Positions 8,461 to 20,995 of a stretch of 64,000 nucleotides of DNA are shown here, piece by piece. Source of the stretch: Luteimonas rhizosphaericola (lineage in GTDB: Bacteria > Pseudomonadota > Gammaproteobacteria > Xanthomonadales > Xanthomonadaceae); contig NZ_JARXRN010000016.1 of the NCBI RefSeq assembly GCF_029888045.1, positions 449,159-513,158 on the forward strand. Reading direction: 5' to 3'. The notes below the pieces were generated by a model. It worked only from the letters and a program-made list of their open reading frames with translations, was not told where the DNA came from and did not search any database. Every line of letters begins with the position of its first letter. Within the stretch, counting starts at the first letter, position 1. The position numbers and the translations under genes are program-made.

Positions 8461-9468
8461 CTACAGCGCGCGCACGCCGCCGGGCGCGAAGCCCGCGGCC
8501 ACGCTGCGCAGCGGGTTGCGCAACGGCGCGCCGAGCCCCGGCAGCTCGATCTCGAACACGTCGCCATCCTGCGCGCGCACGCCGTCGGCGAAGCTCAGCG
8601 TCGCGGTGCCGAAGAAGTGCAGGTGCACGTCGCCCGGCCGCCGGTGCGCGGCGTACTTGAAGTGGTGGTACTCGAGGTTCTCCAGCGAATGGCACATGTT
8701 GGCCTCGCCGGTGAGGAACGGCTTCTCCCATACCACCTCGTCGCCGCGGCGCAGGCGGCTGGTGCCGCGCAGGTCGCGCGGCAGCCCACCGGTGCGCAGC
8801 TCGGGCCCCACCGCGCAGGTGCGCAGCTTCGAGTGTGCCAGGTATAGGTAGTTCTGGCGCTCGGTGACGTGGTCGGAGAACTCGTTGCCGATCGCGAAAC
8901 CCAGCCGGTGCGGCGTGCCGTCCGGACCGATGAGGTACAGGCCGACCAGTTCGGGCTCCTCGCCGCCGTCGAGCGCGAAGTCGGGCGACTCGAGCGGTGC
9001 GCCGGGCGCCACCACGTGGCTGCCGTCGCCCTTGTGGAACCACTCCGGCTGCGCGCCCGCGCTGCCGGCGGCCGGCATGCCGCCCTCCACGCCCCACTGG
9101 AACATGCGCATCGAGTCGGTGAGCGTGCCGTCCTGCGCCTGCTGCTGCAGCTTCTGGTGCATCGCGTCGCGCGCCGCGGCGCTGCCCAGGTGGGTCAGGC
9201 CGGTGCCGCTGACGTGGCAATGCGCGGGATCGGGATGGTGCAGCGGCGACAGCACCCGACCGTCGCGCAGCAGCGCGGCGTAGGCCAGGTGGGCGCCGCC
9301 GGGCACCTCGGCTGCGGCTTCGGCCAGGCTGGTGCCGGCCGCGATCGCGGTGCCGGCCAGGGCGTACATGCTTGCCGGACCGTCCAGCACGCGCACGCTC
9401 TGGCCTTCGGCGTCGACCACGCCCACGCGCACCTGGCCCGCATCGTCTTTCAGCTGGATCAGTCGCAT
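8461..9468 (-). CDS. araD1: FAH-superfamily protein, AraD1/GguC type (probable 2-keto-3-deoxy-L-arabonate dehydratase)
   Basis: 335 residues starting MRLIQLKDDAGQVRVGVV. It has the family's N-terminal small domain and a C-terminal fumarylacetoacetase-like domain (GFAIGNEFSDHVTERQNYLYLAHSK, LRGTSRLRRGDEVVWEK). It resembles GguC, which sits beside the ggu sugar importer genes in Agrobacterium; proteins of this group have been proposed as 2-dehydro-3-deoxy-L-arabinonate dehydratases. The placement between the arabinose dehydrogenase and the importer, with an arabonate dehydratase nearby, makes the third step of the non-phosphorylative pathway the best guess. Another FAH-type reaction, such as C-C hydrolysis of a diketo acid, cannot be excluded. 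Cytoplasmic; Mg-dependent by family. Confidence 0.82.
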   Translation of the reverse strand: MRLIQLKDDAGQVRVGVVDAEGQSVRVLDGPASMYALAGTAIAAGTSLAEAAAEVPGGAHLAYAALLRDGRVLSPLHHPDPAHCHVSGTGLTHLGSAAARDAMHQKLQQQAQDGTLTDSMRMFQWGVEGGMPAAGSAGAQPEWFHKGDGSHVVAPGAPLESPDFALDGGEEPELVGLYLIGPDGTPHRLGFAIGNEFSDHVTERQNYLYLAHSKLRTCAVGPELRTGGLPRDLRGTSRLRRGDEVVWEKPFLTGEANMCHSLENLEYHHFKYAAHRRPGDVHLHFFGTATLSFADGVRAQDGDVFEIELPGLGAPLRNPLRSVAAGFAPGGVRAL

Positions 9469-9522
9469 GCGTCGCGGCCCATCGGTCCGGTGGAAGGTCG
9501 AACCCCGATTCTGCCGGCTCGA

Positions 9523-9573
9523 TGGATATGCATCCAATTCATTCCGGCAAGAACACGATACCTGTTCTGGTAT
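9523..9573 (-). promoter_or_regulatory. Candidate promoter/operator upstream of the araD1-ytfQRT-yjfF genes
   Basis: The 113-base gap before araD1 is much more AT-rich than its surroundings. It holds two inverted repeats: TGGAT-ATGC-ATCCA (9523-9536) and ATACC-TGTTCT-GGTAT (9558-9573). On the minus strand a weak -35 (TTGCCG) and -10 (TATCCA), 16 bases apart, fall between and within them. The second palindrome has the ATA-N10-TAT form, also seen upstream of the arabonate dehydratase. A LysR-regulated promoter is plausible but only inferred. Confidence 0.4.
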
Positions 9574-9581
9574 GGATCGAC

Positions 9582-10505
9582 TCAGTCGTGGAACGCCTCC
9601 ACCATCTCGCGCCGGCCAAGCATGAACGCGTCGGCCACGTGCCGCAGCGGCGCCAGGTCCACGTCCGAGCGCCCGGCCCGGACCAGCGCGGCGAAGTGCC
9701 GGTACAGCGAGGGGTATTCCTGCTCGGGTTCGGCGTGCACGGTCATTCCGTCGACCGACAGCGTCGCCCCGCCTCCGGACAGCCGCATCGTGCCGGCCCC
9801 GGTCTCGGCCTCGATATCCCAGGACTGCGGACCGGTCTGGCGCCAGTCGAACTCGGCCAGCAGGTCCAGCCCGTCGGCATCGGAGAAGCGGATCGTCGCG
9901 GCGATCGGCGCGTCGCGGTTCTCCGGGAATTCCAGCGTCGCTTCCGTGGCGAACACCGGCTGCGCCAGGATCCGGGTGACGATCGACAGCGCATTGATGC
10001 CCGGGTCGAACACGCCCAGCCCGCCGGGCTGCCAGATCCAGTCCTGCCCGGGATGCCACTGGCGCACGTCCTCCTTCCACGACACGCGCATCGAGCGCAC
10101 CCGCGTACCGGCCAGGAACGCGCGCGCCGCCTCGACCGCCGGCGCATGGCGCGAATGCCAGCTGGCGAACAGGCTCACGCCCTTCGCATCGGCGCGCGCG
10201 GCGAGGTCCTCGACCTCCGACAGCGTGGCCCCGGGCGGCTTTTCCAGAAACACGTGCTTGCCGGCTTCGAGCGCCTGCACCGCGGCCGTGTAGCGGTACT
10301 GCGGCGGCATGCACAGCGAGACCGCATCGATCGACGGCACCGCCGCCAGCATCGCCTCGATCGTGCCGAAGTTCTCGATCCCCTCCACCCGCCCGTTGCG
10401 GCTGGCCGCCGCCACCAGCCGGTAATCGGCATTGCCGGCCACGGCGGGCAGGTGCTGGTCGCGCACGATCTTGCCGATGCCGACGATGGCGAGGTGGATG
10501 GTCAT
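9582..10505 (-). CDS. L-arabinose 1-dehydrogenase, Gfo/Idh/MocA family
   Basis: 307 residues. It oxidises L-arabinose (often also D-galactose) at C1 to the lactone with NAD(P)+, the first step of the non-phosphorylative pathway. The N-terminal Rossmann motif is VGIGKIVRDQHLPA (residues 8-21). The catalytic Lys is in EKPPGA (Lys89), followed by WKEDVRQWHPGQDWIW and FDPGINALS, with the conserved Asp167 and Asn171. From memory it resembles the characterised Azospirillum brasilense enzyme closely across its whole length, far more than generic family members. The ATG at 10505 opens the Rossmann strand directly. It follows galM by 76 bases on the same strand. Confidence 0.9.
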   Translation of the reverse strand: MTIHLAIVGIGKIVRDQHLPAVAGNADYRLVAAASRNGRVEGIENFGTIEAMLAAVPSIDAVSLCMPPQYRYTAAVQALEAGKHVFLEKPPGATLSEVEDLAARADAKGVSLFASWHSRHAPAVEAARAFLAGTRVRSMRVSWKEDVRQWHPGQDWIWQPGGLGVFDPGINALSIVTRILAQPVFATEATLEFPENRDAPIAATIRFSDADGLDLLAEFDWRQTGPQSWDIEAETGAGTMRLSGGGATLSVDGMTVHAEPEQEYPSLYRHFAALVRAGRSDVDLAPLRHVADAFMLGRREMVEAFHD

Positions 10506-10581
10506 GGATGCGGTCTCCAGAAGCAGGCGCGAAGGCGCGGATGATGGCGGGGATGGCGGCGACGCGGGCGGTGCCGCCGGA

Positions 10582-11640
10582 TCACGCGCGCTCGAGCGAC
10601 GCGGCCACCTCGTCCCAGGCGCGATCGCGCCCCGGGCAGGCGAAGCGGTACACGATACGGCGCCGGTACGCCGTGCCCGGCCGCAACACCGCCGGCGGGA
10701 AGGCCGGCTGGTTGGGCGCGTCGGGATAGTCCTGCGGCTCCAGGCACAGCCCGTCGCCCAGCCCCGGATGCTGGCGCGCCAGCCCCTGGCCGCCGTAGAG
10801 CTGCAGCGCCGGCGCGTCGCAGTCGATGCGCATCGCCACGCCGCTGTGGGGCGAATACAGCTGCGCGGCGCAGGCGTGCCCGGCGTCCAGCACCAGGCAG
10901 TGGTCGAAGCCGCCGGCGATGCGCAGCTGCGGGTCGTCCCCGCCCAGCTGCGCCTGCAGCGTGGCGGCGGTGCGGAAATCGAACGGCGTGCCCGCGACCG
11001 GCTGCACCCGCCCCAGCGGGATGAGGGCATCGTCCACCGGCAGCATGCCCGCCACCGGCACCTGCAGCACCTGCGCAGCGGCCGGCACCGCCGCGCTGCC
11101 GGACAGGTTGAAATACGGGTGGTGGGTGGGATTGAACGCCGTGGGCGCATCGCTGCACGCCTCGAACACGAGCTCCAGCCGCGTGCCGTGGACGCGGTAG
11201 GTCGCGACCACGTCGAGGTTGCCCGGATACCCTTCCTCGCCATCGGGCGAATGCAGCCGCAGCACCAGCGCGTCGGGGCCGTGCGACTGCACCTCCCACA
11301 GCCGGCGCCCGAAGCCGAGGTGGCCGCCATGCAGGTGGTTGCGGCCTTCGTTGGCCGAGACCGCGTGGTCGCGGCCGTCGAGCGCGAAGCGCGCGCCGCC
11401 GATGCGGTTGCCGTAGCGCCCCACCAGGATCCCGAGGTAGGCGGGATCGGCGAAGTAGGCCTGTGCATCGGGCAGCCGCAGCACCGCATCCACCCGGCCG
11501 CCCGCGCCCGGCACCTGCAGCCGCGCGAGGATGCCGCCGAGGTCGAGGATCTCGGCGCACAGGCCGTCCGCGTCGCCAAGGCGACAGGAGTGCACCGTGC
11601 GACCGTCGTCGAGTTGCCCGAAGGGCCGGATCCGTTCCAC
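10582..11640 (-). CDS. galM: Aldose 1-epimerase (mutarotase)
   Basis: 352 residues if it starts at the GTG at 11640 (VERIRPFGQLDDG). The longer ATG frame adds about 70 Arg/Pro-rich residues unlike any mutarotase. Family signatures are clear: GRYGNRIGGARF, catalytic His in NPTHHPYFNLSG, FDHCLVL, and the catalytic Glu in GLCLEPQDYPDAPN. It interconverts alpha and beta anomers of aldoses in the cytoplasm. As first gene of the arabinose operon it probably converts imported L-arabinofuranose or arabinopyranose anomers into the form used by the dehydrogenase next door. The start codon is the only uncertain point. Confidence 0.88.
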   Translation of the reverse strand: MERIRPFGQLDDGRTVHSCRLGDADGLCAEILDLGGILARLQVPGAGGRVDAVLRLPDAQAYFADPAYLGILVGRYGNRIGGARFALDGRDHAVSANEGRNHLHGGHLGFGRRLWEVQSHGPDALVLRLHSPDGEEGYPGNLDVVATYRVHGTRLELVFEACSDAPTAFNPTHHPYFNLSGSAAVPAAAQVLQVPVAGMLPVDDALIPLGRVQPVAGTPFDFRTAATLQAQLGGDDPQLRIAGGFDHCLVLDAGHACAAQLYSPHSGVAMRIDCDAPALQLYGGQGLARQHPGLGDGLCLEPQDYPDAPNQPAFPPAVLRPGTAYRRRIVYRFACPGRDRAWDEVAASLERA

Positions 11641-11849
11641 GCGTGCATGTTCCCAGCGGCCATGGCCGGAGCGCGGCAGGATAGGGGCTGCAAGGCCTGG
11701 CGAGCCAGCCGGCTTCTGGCATGTCAGGCGCCGGGAACGGAATACGGGCCACGCTGCATGCGCCCGGGGCGCGAGGCGCCGGGCCACGCGGCCCCGCGGA
11801 GGCCGTGTCGTATCCTGCCCCGCATGCCACCGGGCCCGGGGACCCACAC

Positions 11850-15594
<3,745 letters not shown>

Positions 15595-15602
<8 letters not shown>

Positions 15603-16026
15603 CGACCCCGTCGACTTCAGCCAGGTGCGGTTCCGCGACACGGACGTGCGCCACCTCCCGCGGCGCGAGGAGGCCCAGGGCACGCCGTTCTGGCGCATCG
15701 TCGGCGCGGTGTTCGTTGCCCTGTGCCTGTACGGGCTTCTACAGACGCTGGTGACGGTGGCGGTGGTGCGCCATGCGGTGAAGGACCTCGAACGGCAACT
15801 GCATGCGCTGCTGTCCGAACCGGCGCCATCCGCGCCCGCGGCTCCACCCGCCTACCACCATGCGCCCGCGCCGCGTCCCGCCACACCTCCGCTGCCGGCC
15901 TACGCCGGTCCGGTCGAGGCCCGCAGGGCCGGCCACGCCCGGGCCTGCATCGGCGGCTTCGTATCGAACCGCGTCGAGGGCGGCTGGAGCCAGACGCGCC
16001 GGCGCTGCACCGCCACCAGCGAATAA
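15595..16026 (+). CDS. Small hypothetical membrane protein
   Basis: 143 residues from a GTG overlapping the methyltransferase stop by 8 bases, so it may be translationally coupled. A charged N-terminus (about 30 residues) is followed by one hydrophobic segment (about 32-60), a short amphipathic stretch, a Pro/Ala linker and a C-terminal patch ACIGGFVSNRVEGGWSQ. That last motif looks like a small folded domain seen in phage-like or hypothetical proteins, but I cannot name it. The topology suggests one membrane anchor with the Pro-rich tail outside the cytoplasm. A link to restriction is not implied beyond position. Confidence 0.6.
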
Positions 16027-16142
16027 CGGGCCGCCGCGGCGTTAACAACTCCTCCACCTGCACCAACGCCAGCTGAAGGCAGGACGGGACGTCAACGCAA
16101 ACGCCGCTATATTCCGGTTCCCCAAGACGAAGGAGCACTGGC

Positions 16143-16412
16143 ATGCCCAGCACCAAGCAGCGGTTCCCGAGCGCGCGCGTGGCCATCCTGGCGGTCGTCG
16201 CCGCCGTCGGCCTGTCCGCCTGCGCGACCTACGACGACGAATTCGCCGGCATCAACTCGCGCCTCGACCAGCTCGACACCCGCGTGCAGGGCGCGGCCCA
16301 GAGCGCGGAGTCGGCCAACCAGTCCGCGCAGCAGGCCAACCAGCGCCTGGACCAGCTGGAAGGCCGCGTGCAGCAGCTTGAGTCCTCGCCGCGCCGCACG
16401 CCGCGCGGCTGA
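16143..16412 (+). CDS. Small coiled-coil lipoprotein, Lpp/OprI-like
   Basis: 89 residues. A basic N-terminus and hydrophobic stretch end in a lipobox (VGLSAC), then a short linker and heptads (LDQLDTRVQGAAQSAESANQSAQQANQ and on) that predict a trimeric coiled coil. It resembles the murein lipoprotein/OprI group, but the C-terminus is RRTPRG, without the terminal Lys that links E. coli Lpp to peptidoglycan. It would sit in the outer membrane facing the periplasm. An L,D-transpeptidase follows 109 bases downstream on the same strand; enzymes of that kind attach such lipoproteins to the wall. Confidence 0.8.
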   Translation: MPSTKQRFPSARVAILAVVAAVGLSACATYDDEFAGINSRLDQLDTRVQGAAQSAESANQSAQQANQRLDQLEGRVQQLESSPRRTPRG

Positions 16413-16521
16413 TCGCGGGGAGCCCCCTGCGTCCGGAACCGGTGCCGCCCCCGCGGCACCGGGTTCCCGCACTGCATCGCTGCATTAGAAGGAATCGCCC
16501 ATCACCACCTGTCTGCCATCC

Positions 16522-17226
16522 ATGATCCGTGCCCTCGCCGGCGCCCTTGCCCTCGCGTTGGCGAGCGGCGGCGTCGCCCATGCCGATGAATCCGCCGCAC
16601 CGCCCGTCGAGAGCGTGGACCTGCTGCCGAAAGGCCAGGACGTCTCCGAGGCGGTGATCGAACTCGCGGGTTGGGTGGTGGCCAGCGAGGACACCCAGGG
16701 CTATCCATTCGCGGTCATCGACAAGGCTGCGGCCCAGATCCTGGTGTTCGGCGGCGACGGCCGCCTGCGCGGCGCCGCGCCGGGACTGTTCGGCTCGGCG
16801 GTCGGCGACCACACCGCCCCCGGCATCGCCGGCCTCGCGCTGCGCGAGATCCCGGGGCGCGACCGCACCACCCCGGCGGGCCGCTTCATCGGCGGCTACG
16901 GGCCCTCGATCGATGCCGGACGCGTGCTCTGGGTGGACTACGATTCGGCGGTATCGATCCATCCGACGGCCGCGGGCGTGCCGTCCGAGAAGCGCGCCGA
17001 ACGCCTGGCCTCGCCCACGCCGGACGACAACCGGGTGACGCACGGCTGCATCAACGTGGCGCCGGAGTTCTACGACGCGATCGTCCGTCCCACGTTCGAA
17101 CGTGGCGGCGTGTTCTACATCCTGCCCGACGAAGACTCGCTCGACGAGACTTTCCCGGAATTCGCGCAGAGCCGCGCGGCTGCGCAGGGTGGCGATACAG
17201 GAAGCAACCGGTCCGCGAGCCAGTGA
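16522..17226 (+). CDS. L,D-transpeptidase (YkuD domain) family protein
   Basis: 234 residues with a signal peptide (MIRALAGALALALASGGVAHA). The YkuD catalytic signature is present as VSIHPT followed by the HGCIN motif, with Cys176 as nucleophile and His174 near it. Family enzymes form 3-3 peptidoglycan cross-links or attach lipoproteins in the periplasm. The layout (catalytic domain only, no LysM, long loop RTTPAGRFIGGYG) fits the short ErfK/YcfS-like branch. It lies between a coiled-coil lipoprotein and an MgtC-like gene, all on the plus strand with gaps of about 90-110 bases, so they may or may not share a transcript. Confidence 0.85.
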   Translation: MIRALAGALALALASGGVAHADESAAPPVESVDLLPKGQDVSEAVIELAGWVVASEDTQGYPFAVIDKAAAQILVFGGDGRLRGAAPGLFGSAVGDHTAPGIAGLALREIPGRDRTTPAGRFIGGYGPSIDAGRVLWVDYDSAVSIHPTAAGVPSEKRAERLASPTPDDNRVTHGCINVAPEFYDAIVRPTFERGGVFYILPDEDSLDETFPEFAQSRAAAQGGDTGSNRSASQ

Positions 17227-17314
17227 ACCCGGCTCCAGCGTTGCGCCGGGACACCAGGCGCGGAAGACCGCGCTTCGGCACCGGCGTTGCCCGTTCCGGC
17301 CGCCGGGTGGCGGC

Positions 17315-17812
17315 ATGAGCGTCCTGGCCGAAATCGGTCGCGCACTCGCCCTCGAGTACGCGCTGCCGAGCGTGGCCACGCTGACGATCGTCGTGGCGCG
17401 CGTGCTCACCGCCGCCGTCCTCGGCGGCCTGATCGGCTTCGAACGCGAACGCAAGGGCCGGTCCGCCGGGTTCAAGACCCACATCCTGGTGTCGATCGGG
17501 TCGGCCCTGTTCGTGCTGGCGCCGGCCATGTCGGGCGTGCCGATGGAGGACATCACGCGGGTGATGCAGGGCATCGTGTCGGGCATCGGCTTCCTGGGTG
17601 CGGGCGCCATCATCAAGATGGACAAGGATGCGCGCGTGGAAGGCCTCACCACCGCGGCGGGCATCTGGATGACCTCGGCCGTCGGCATGGCGGCCGGCAT
17701 GGGCATGGAGATCGTGGCCCTGGTCACCACGCTCGTGGCGCTGATGGTGGTCGGCGTGATCCCCCGGATCATGGGGCAGGAGGACGCCGCTTCGGACCTG
17801 ACCAGGCCCTGA
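17315..17812 (+). CDS. MgtC/SapB family membrane protein
   Basis: 165 residues from the ATG at 17315 (MSVLAEIGRALALEY). The family core is evident: LTAAVLGGLIGFERERKGRSAGFKTHILVSIGSALFVL, then GIVSGIGFLGAGAIIK and GLTTAAGIWMTSAVGMAAGMG, making four to five transmembrane helices. It lacks the soluble C-terminal ACT-like domain of Salmonella MgtC, so it belongs to the short SapB-like group whose function is not settled (Mg homeostasis or membrane potential). Confidence 0.88.
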   Translation: MSVLAEIGRALALEYALPSVATLTIVVARVLTAAVLGGLIGFERERKGRSAGFKTHILVSIGSALFVLAPAMSGVPMEDITRVMQGIVSGIGFLGAGAIIKMDKDARVEGLTTAAGIWMTSAVGMAAGMGMEIVALVTTLVALMVVGVIPRIMGQEDAASDLTRP

Positions 17813-17987
17813 GCATCGTCCTGTCCTTCCCTGCCGGGCGGGGACGGGAAAGCTGGAGCACGACGCTGGACACGTCACCGCATGTTGCGTGGCGACACGC
17901 ATGCGCCTGGCCGTTCGCCCATCAGGCCGGGGCAGGGTCGGCGCCCGGCTCCCGTCCGTGCGCGCAATATGCAACATCGGCCAGAAT

Positions 17988-18010
17988 CGTGATAATCGAT
18001 ATCGATCACG
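17988..18010 (+). promoter_or_regulatory. Probable LysR operator (T-N11-A palindrome)
   Basis: Arms CGTGAT (17988-17993) and ATCACG (18005-18010) flank a CGATATCG-containing centre. The T and A at the inner arm ends are exactly 11 bases apart, the classic LysR-type T-N11-A box. It ends 16 bases before the regulator's GTG start, which suits autoregulation. The site is AT-rich against a very GC-rich background. Confidence 0.55.
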
Positions 18011-18026
18011 ACATAGGACGCCCGCC

Positions 18027-18992
18027 GTGCCCCCTCCGCCCTGGTATGTCCGCGCGCGGCTGAAGACGCGCCAGCTGATGCTGCTGATCGCGATCGAGGA
18101 ACACGGCAACATCCACCGCGCGGCCGAATCGCTGGCGATGTCGCAGCCGGCGGCGTCGAAGCTGCTCAAGGACCTCGAGGACCTGATCGGCGTGCCGCTG
18201 TTCGAGCGCCTGCCGCGCGGCATGCGCGCCACCTGGTACGGCGAGAGCATGATCCGGCACGCGCGCATCGCGCTGTCGAGCCTGGGCGAGGCCGGCGCCG
18301 AGATCGAGGCGCTCAAGGCCGGACACGCGGGCCAGGTATCGATCGGCGCGATCGCCGGGCCGGCGATGACGCTGGTGCCGCCGGCGCTGGCGCGGCTGGA
18401 TCGCGAGCATCCGGATTTGCGTATCTCGGTGCTGATGGAAAGCAGCGACGTGCTGCTCGAACAGCTGTCGCAGAACCGGCTGGACCTGATGGTCGGGCGG
18501 CTGTTCGCGCGCCACGACAAGCGCAACCTGCACTACGAGCCGGTGGCCGAGGAAGAGGTCTGCGCCATCGCCCGCCCCGGCCACCCGCTGCTGTCGAAGC
18601 GCAAGCCGACCCTGGCCGAACTGGCGAAGCTGCCCTGGGTGGTGCCGCCGGAAGGCAGCGTGCTGCGGCACCGGTTCGAGCTGATGTTCCAGAACGCCGG
18701 GCTGCAGGCGCCGCGCAAGGTCACCGCCACCGCGGCCCTGGTGCTGCTGCCGAGGCTGCTGGAGGACGGCGAGCGGCTGGCGGTGGTGCCGGTGGATGTC
18801 GCGCGCTACTACGTGGCACACGGCATGGTGGGCATCGTGCCGATCGACCTGTCGTGCCGGATGGACTCGTTCGGCTTCATCACCCGCACCGACTGGCTGC
18901 TCTCGCCCGGCGCGCGCACGGTGCTGGACACGCTCAAGGCGGTGGCGGTGCAGGTGTATCCCGCGGCGCGGGCGGGGCCACGCCGCGGCTGA
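18027..18992 (+). CDS. LysR-family transcriptional regulator, GbpR-like
   Basis: 321 residues from the GTG at 18027, behind an AGGACG ribosome site. The N-terminal winged helix-turn-helix (LKTRQLMLLIAIEEHGNIHRAAESLAMSQPAASKLLKDLE) is followed by a LysR effector domain. The sequence style (RLKTRQL, PRGMRATWYGE, GAIAGPAMTLVPPAL) recalls GbpR-type regulators, which in Agrobacterium control galactose/arabinose-binding protein genes. It lies directly upstream of, and co-oriented with, L-arabonate dehydratase, so control of the arabinose genes is likely. The inducer might be the sugar or a pathway acid; the sequence does not say. A T-N11-A palindrome precedes it. Confidence 0.87.
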   Translation: MPPPPWYVRARLKTRQLMLLIAIEEHGNIHRAAESLAMSQPAASKLLKDLEDLIGVPLFERLPRGMRATWYGESMIRHARIALSSLGEAGAEIEALKAGHAGQVSIGAIAGPAMTLVPPALARLDREHPDLRISVLMESSDVLLEQLSQNRLDLMVGRLFARHDKRNLHYEPVAEEEVCAIARPGHPLLSKRKPTLAELAKLPWVVPPEGSVLRHRFELMFQNAGLQAPRKVTATAALVLLPRLLEDGERLAVVPVDVARYYVAHGMVGIVPIDLSCRMDSFGFITRTDWLLSPGARTVLDTLKAVAVQVYPAARAGPRRG

Positions 18993-19012
18993 CCCGCCGG
19001 GCACGCGCAGCC

Positions 19013-19031
19013 ATAGCGTTACGCGTATCGC
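19013..19031 (+). promoter_or_regulatory. Palindromic element upstream of L-arabonate dehydratase
   Basis: The 16-mer at 19013-19028 has the ATA-N10-TAT form, as does the palindrome ahead of the araD1/importer genes. The overlapping 16-mer at 19016-19031, with core TACGCGTA, is a palindrome broken at one pair. It lies 110 bases before the dehydratase start and just after the LysR gene, where a regulator site would be expected. Function is inferred. Confidence 0.35.
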
Positions 19032-19141
19032 AAGGGGCCGGATTGTTATTTTTCCGGCATCCCGGCTGCCGTTAGCATCGCCGCACGGGGCCTTGCCCGG
19101 CACGGGCGCCCCACCCTTCCACGGGCAGGACTCCCGACCGC

Positions 19142-20866
19142 ATGAGCGCACCCAGCAAGCCCCCACGCCGCAGCCAGGCGTGGTTCGGCCGCGACGGCAA
19201 GCAGGGCTTCTACTACCGCAGCTGGCTCAAGGGCCTGGGCCTGCCGCACGAGATGTTCGACGGCCGTCCGGTGATCGGGATCTGCAATACCTGGTCCGAA
19301 CTCACGCCCTGCAATTCCTCGTTCCGCGAGCTGGCCGAGCACGTCAAGCGCGGCGTCTACGAGGCCGGCGGCTTCCCGCTGGAGTTCCCGGTGATGTCGC
19401 TCGGCGAAACCCAGATGCGGCCGACCGCGATGCTGTTCCGCAACCTGGCCTCGATGGACGTGGAGGAATCGATCCGCGCCAACCCGATCGACGGCGTGGT
19501 GCTGCTGATGGGCTGCGACAAGACCACGCCGGCGCTGCTGATGGGCGCGGCCAGCGTCGACCTGCCGGCCATCGGCGTGTCCGGCGGGCCGTCGCTGTCG
19601 GGCAACTGGCGCGGCCAGCCGGTGGGCTCGGGCACGGGCGTGATCGAGATGTCCGAGATGGTGCGCGCCGGCACGCTGTCGCAGGCCGAGTTCACCGAGG
19701 CCGAGGCCTGCATGCAGCGCTCCAAGGGCAGCTGCATGACCATGGGCACCGCGTCGACGATGGCGTGCATGGTCGAGGCGCTGGGCATGTCGCTGCCGGA
19801 GAACGCGGCGATCCCCGCGGTGGACTCCCGCCGCTTCCGCCTGGCGCACCTGTCGGGCCGGCGCATCGTCGAAATGGTGCGCGAGGACCTGCGCATGTCG
19901 AAGGTGCTGACGCGCCGGGCCTTCGCCAACGCGATCCGCGCCAATGCCGCGATCGGCGGCTCGACCAACGCGGTGATCCACCTGCTGGCGATCGCCGGGC
20001 GCCTGGGCGTGGAGCTCACGCTCGAGGACTGGGACGCGATCGGCTCGCGCCTGCCCTGCCTGGTGAACCTGAAGCCCTCGGGCCAGTACCTGATGGAGGA
20101 TTTCTTCTACGCCGGCGGCCTGCCCGCGGTGCTGCGCGAGATCGCGCCGCATCTCGACCTCGAGGCGAAGACGGTCAACGGCCGTACGCTGGGCGAGAAC
20201 ATCGGCGAGGCGCCGTGCTGGAACCGCGACGTGATCCGCCCGCTCGACGCGCCGCTGCGGCCGGAGGCCGGCATCGCCGTGCTGCGCGGCAACCTCGCGC
20301 CCGACGGCGCGGTGGTCAAGCCCTCCGCCGCCTCCCCGCACCTGCTGCGCCACCGCGGTCGCGCGGTGGTGTTCGAGGACATCGACGATTTCAAGGCGCG
20401 CATCGACGACGAGGCGCTCGACATCGACGAGCATTCGATCATGGTGCTCAAGCACTGCGGGCCGCGCGGCTACCCGGGCATGGCCGAGGTCGGCAACATG
20501 CCGCTACCGCCGAAGCTGCTGCGCCGCGGCATCACCGACCTGGTGCGCATCTCCGACGCGCGCATGAGCGGCACCGCCTACGGCACGGTGGTGCTGCACG
20601 TCTCGCCCGAAGCCGCCGCCGGCGGCCCGCTGGCGCTGGTACGCGAGGGCGATGTCATCGAACTCGACGTACCGGGCCGGCGCCTGCACCTGGATGTGAC
20701 CGACGCGGAACTCGCGCGCCGTCGTGCCGAATGGACGCCGCCACCGGCGCCCGCGCGCGGCTGGAGCAAGCTCTACGTCGACCACGTGCAGCAGGCGCAC
20801 CTGGGCGCCGACCTCGACTTCCTGGTCGGCGGCAGCGGCGACACGGTCGCCGGCGACTCGCACTGA
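19142..20866 (+). CDS. L-arabonate dehydratase (IlvD/Edd family)
   Basis: 574 residues. It converts L-arabonate to 2-keto-3-deoxy-L-arabonate, the second acid step of the pathway. The three Cys ligands expected for the family's [2Fe-2S] cluster are visible: Cys48 (GICNTWSE), Cys125 (GCDKTTP) and Cys198 (GSCMTMGTAS). The Mg-binding and catalytic segment near the C-terminus is DARMSGTAYGTVVLH. Length and the GFYYRSWLKGLGLP start match sugar-acid dehydratases such as the Rhizobium L-arabinonate enzyme rather than IlvD proper. Context supports arabonate, but D-galactonate or D-fuconate could also be accepted, as these enzymes are often lax. Cytoplasmic. Confidence 0.9.
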   Translation: MSAPSKPPRRSQAWFGRDGKQGFYYRSWLKGLGLPHEMFDGRPVIGICNTWSELTPCNSSFRELAEHVKRGVYEAGGFPLEFPVMSLGETQMRPTAMLFRNLASMDVEESIRANPIDGVVLLMGCDKTTPALLMGAASVDLPAIGVSGGPSLSGNWRGQPVGSGTGVIEMSEMVRAGTLSQAEFTEAEACMQRSKGSCMTMGTASTMACMVEALGMSLPENAAIPAVDSRRFRLAHLSGRRIVEMVREDLRMSKVLTRRAFANAIRANAAIGGSTNAVIHLLAIAGRLGVELTLEDWDAIGSRLPCLVNLKPSGQYLMEDFFYAGGLPAVLREIAPHLDLEAKTVNGRTLGENIGEAPCWNRDVIRPLDAPLRPEAGIAVLRGNLAPDGAVVKPSAASPHLLRHRGRAVVFEDIDDFKARIDDEALDIDEHSIMVLKHCGPRGYPGMAEVGNMPLPPKLLRRGITDLVRISDARMSGTAYGTVVLHVSPEAAAGGPLALVREGDVIELDVPGRRLHLDVTDAELARRRAEWTPPPAPARGWSKLYVDHVQQAHLGADLDFLVGGSGDTVAGDSH

Positions 20867-20995
20867 CGGCGGAGTCTTGCGATCGCTTCCCGCCATCTGC
20901 GACCCCCATCCGACCCTCCGGGCCACCTGCCCCGTCGAACAAGGGCAGGTCGACTGTGCTGCCGCCCGAACCTCCACTGAAGGCTCGCAGGTCCG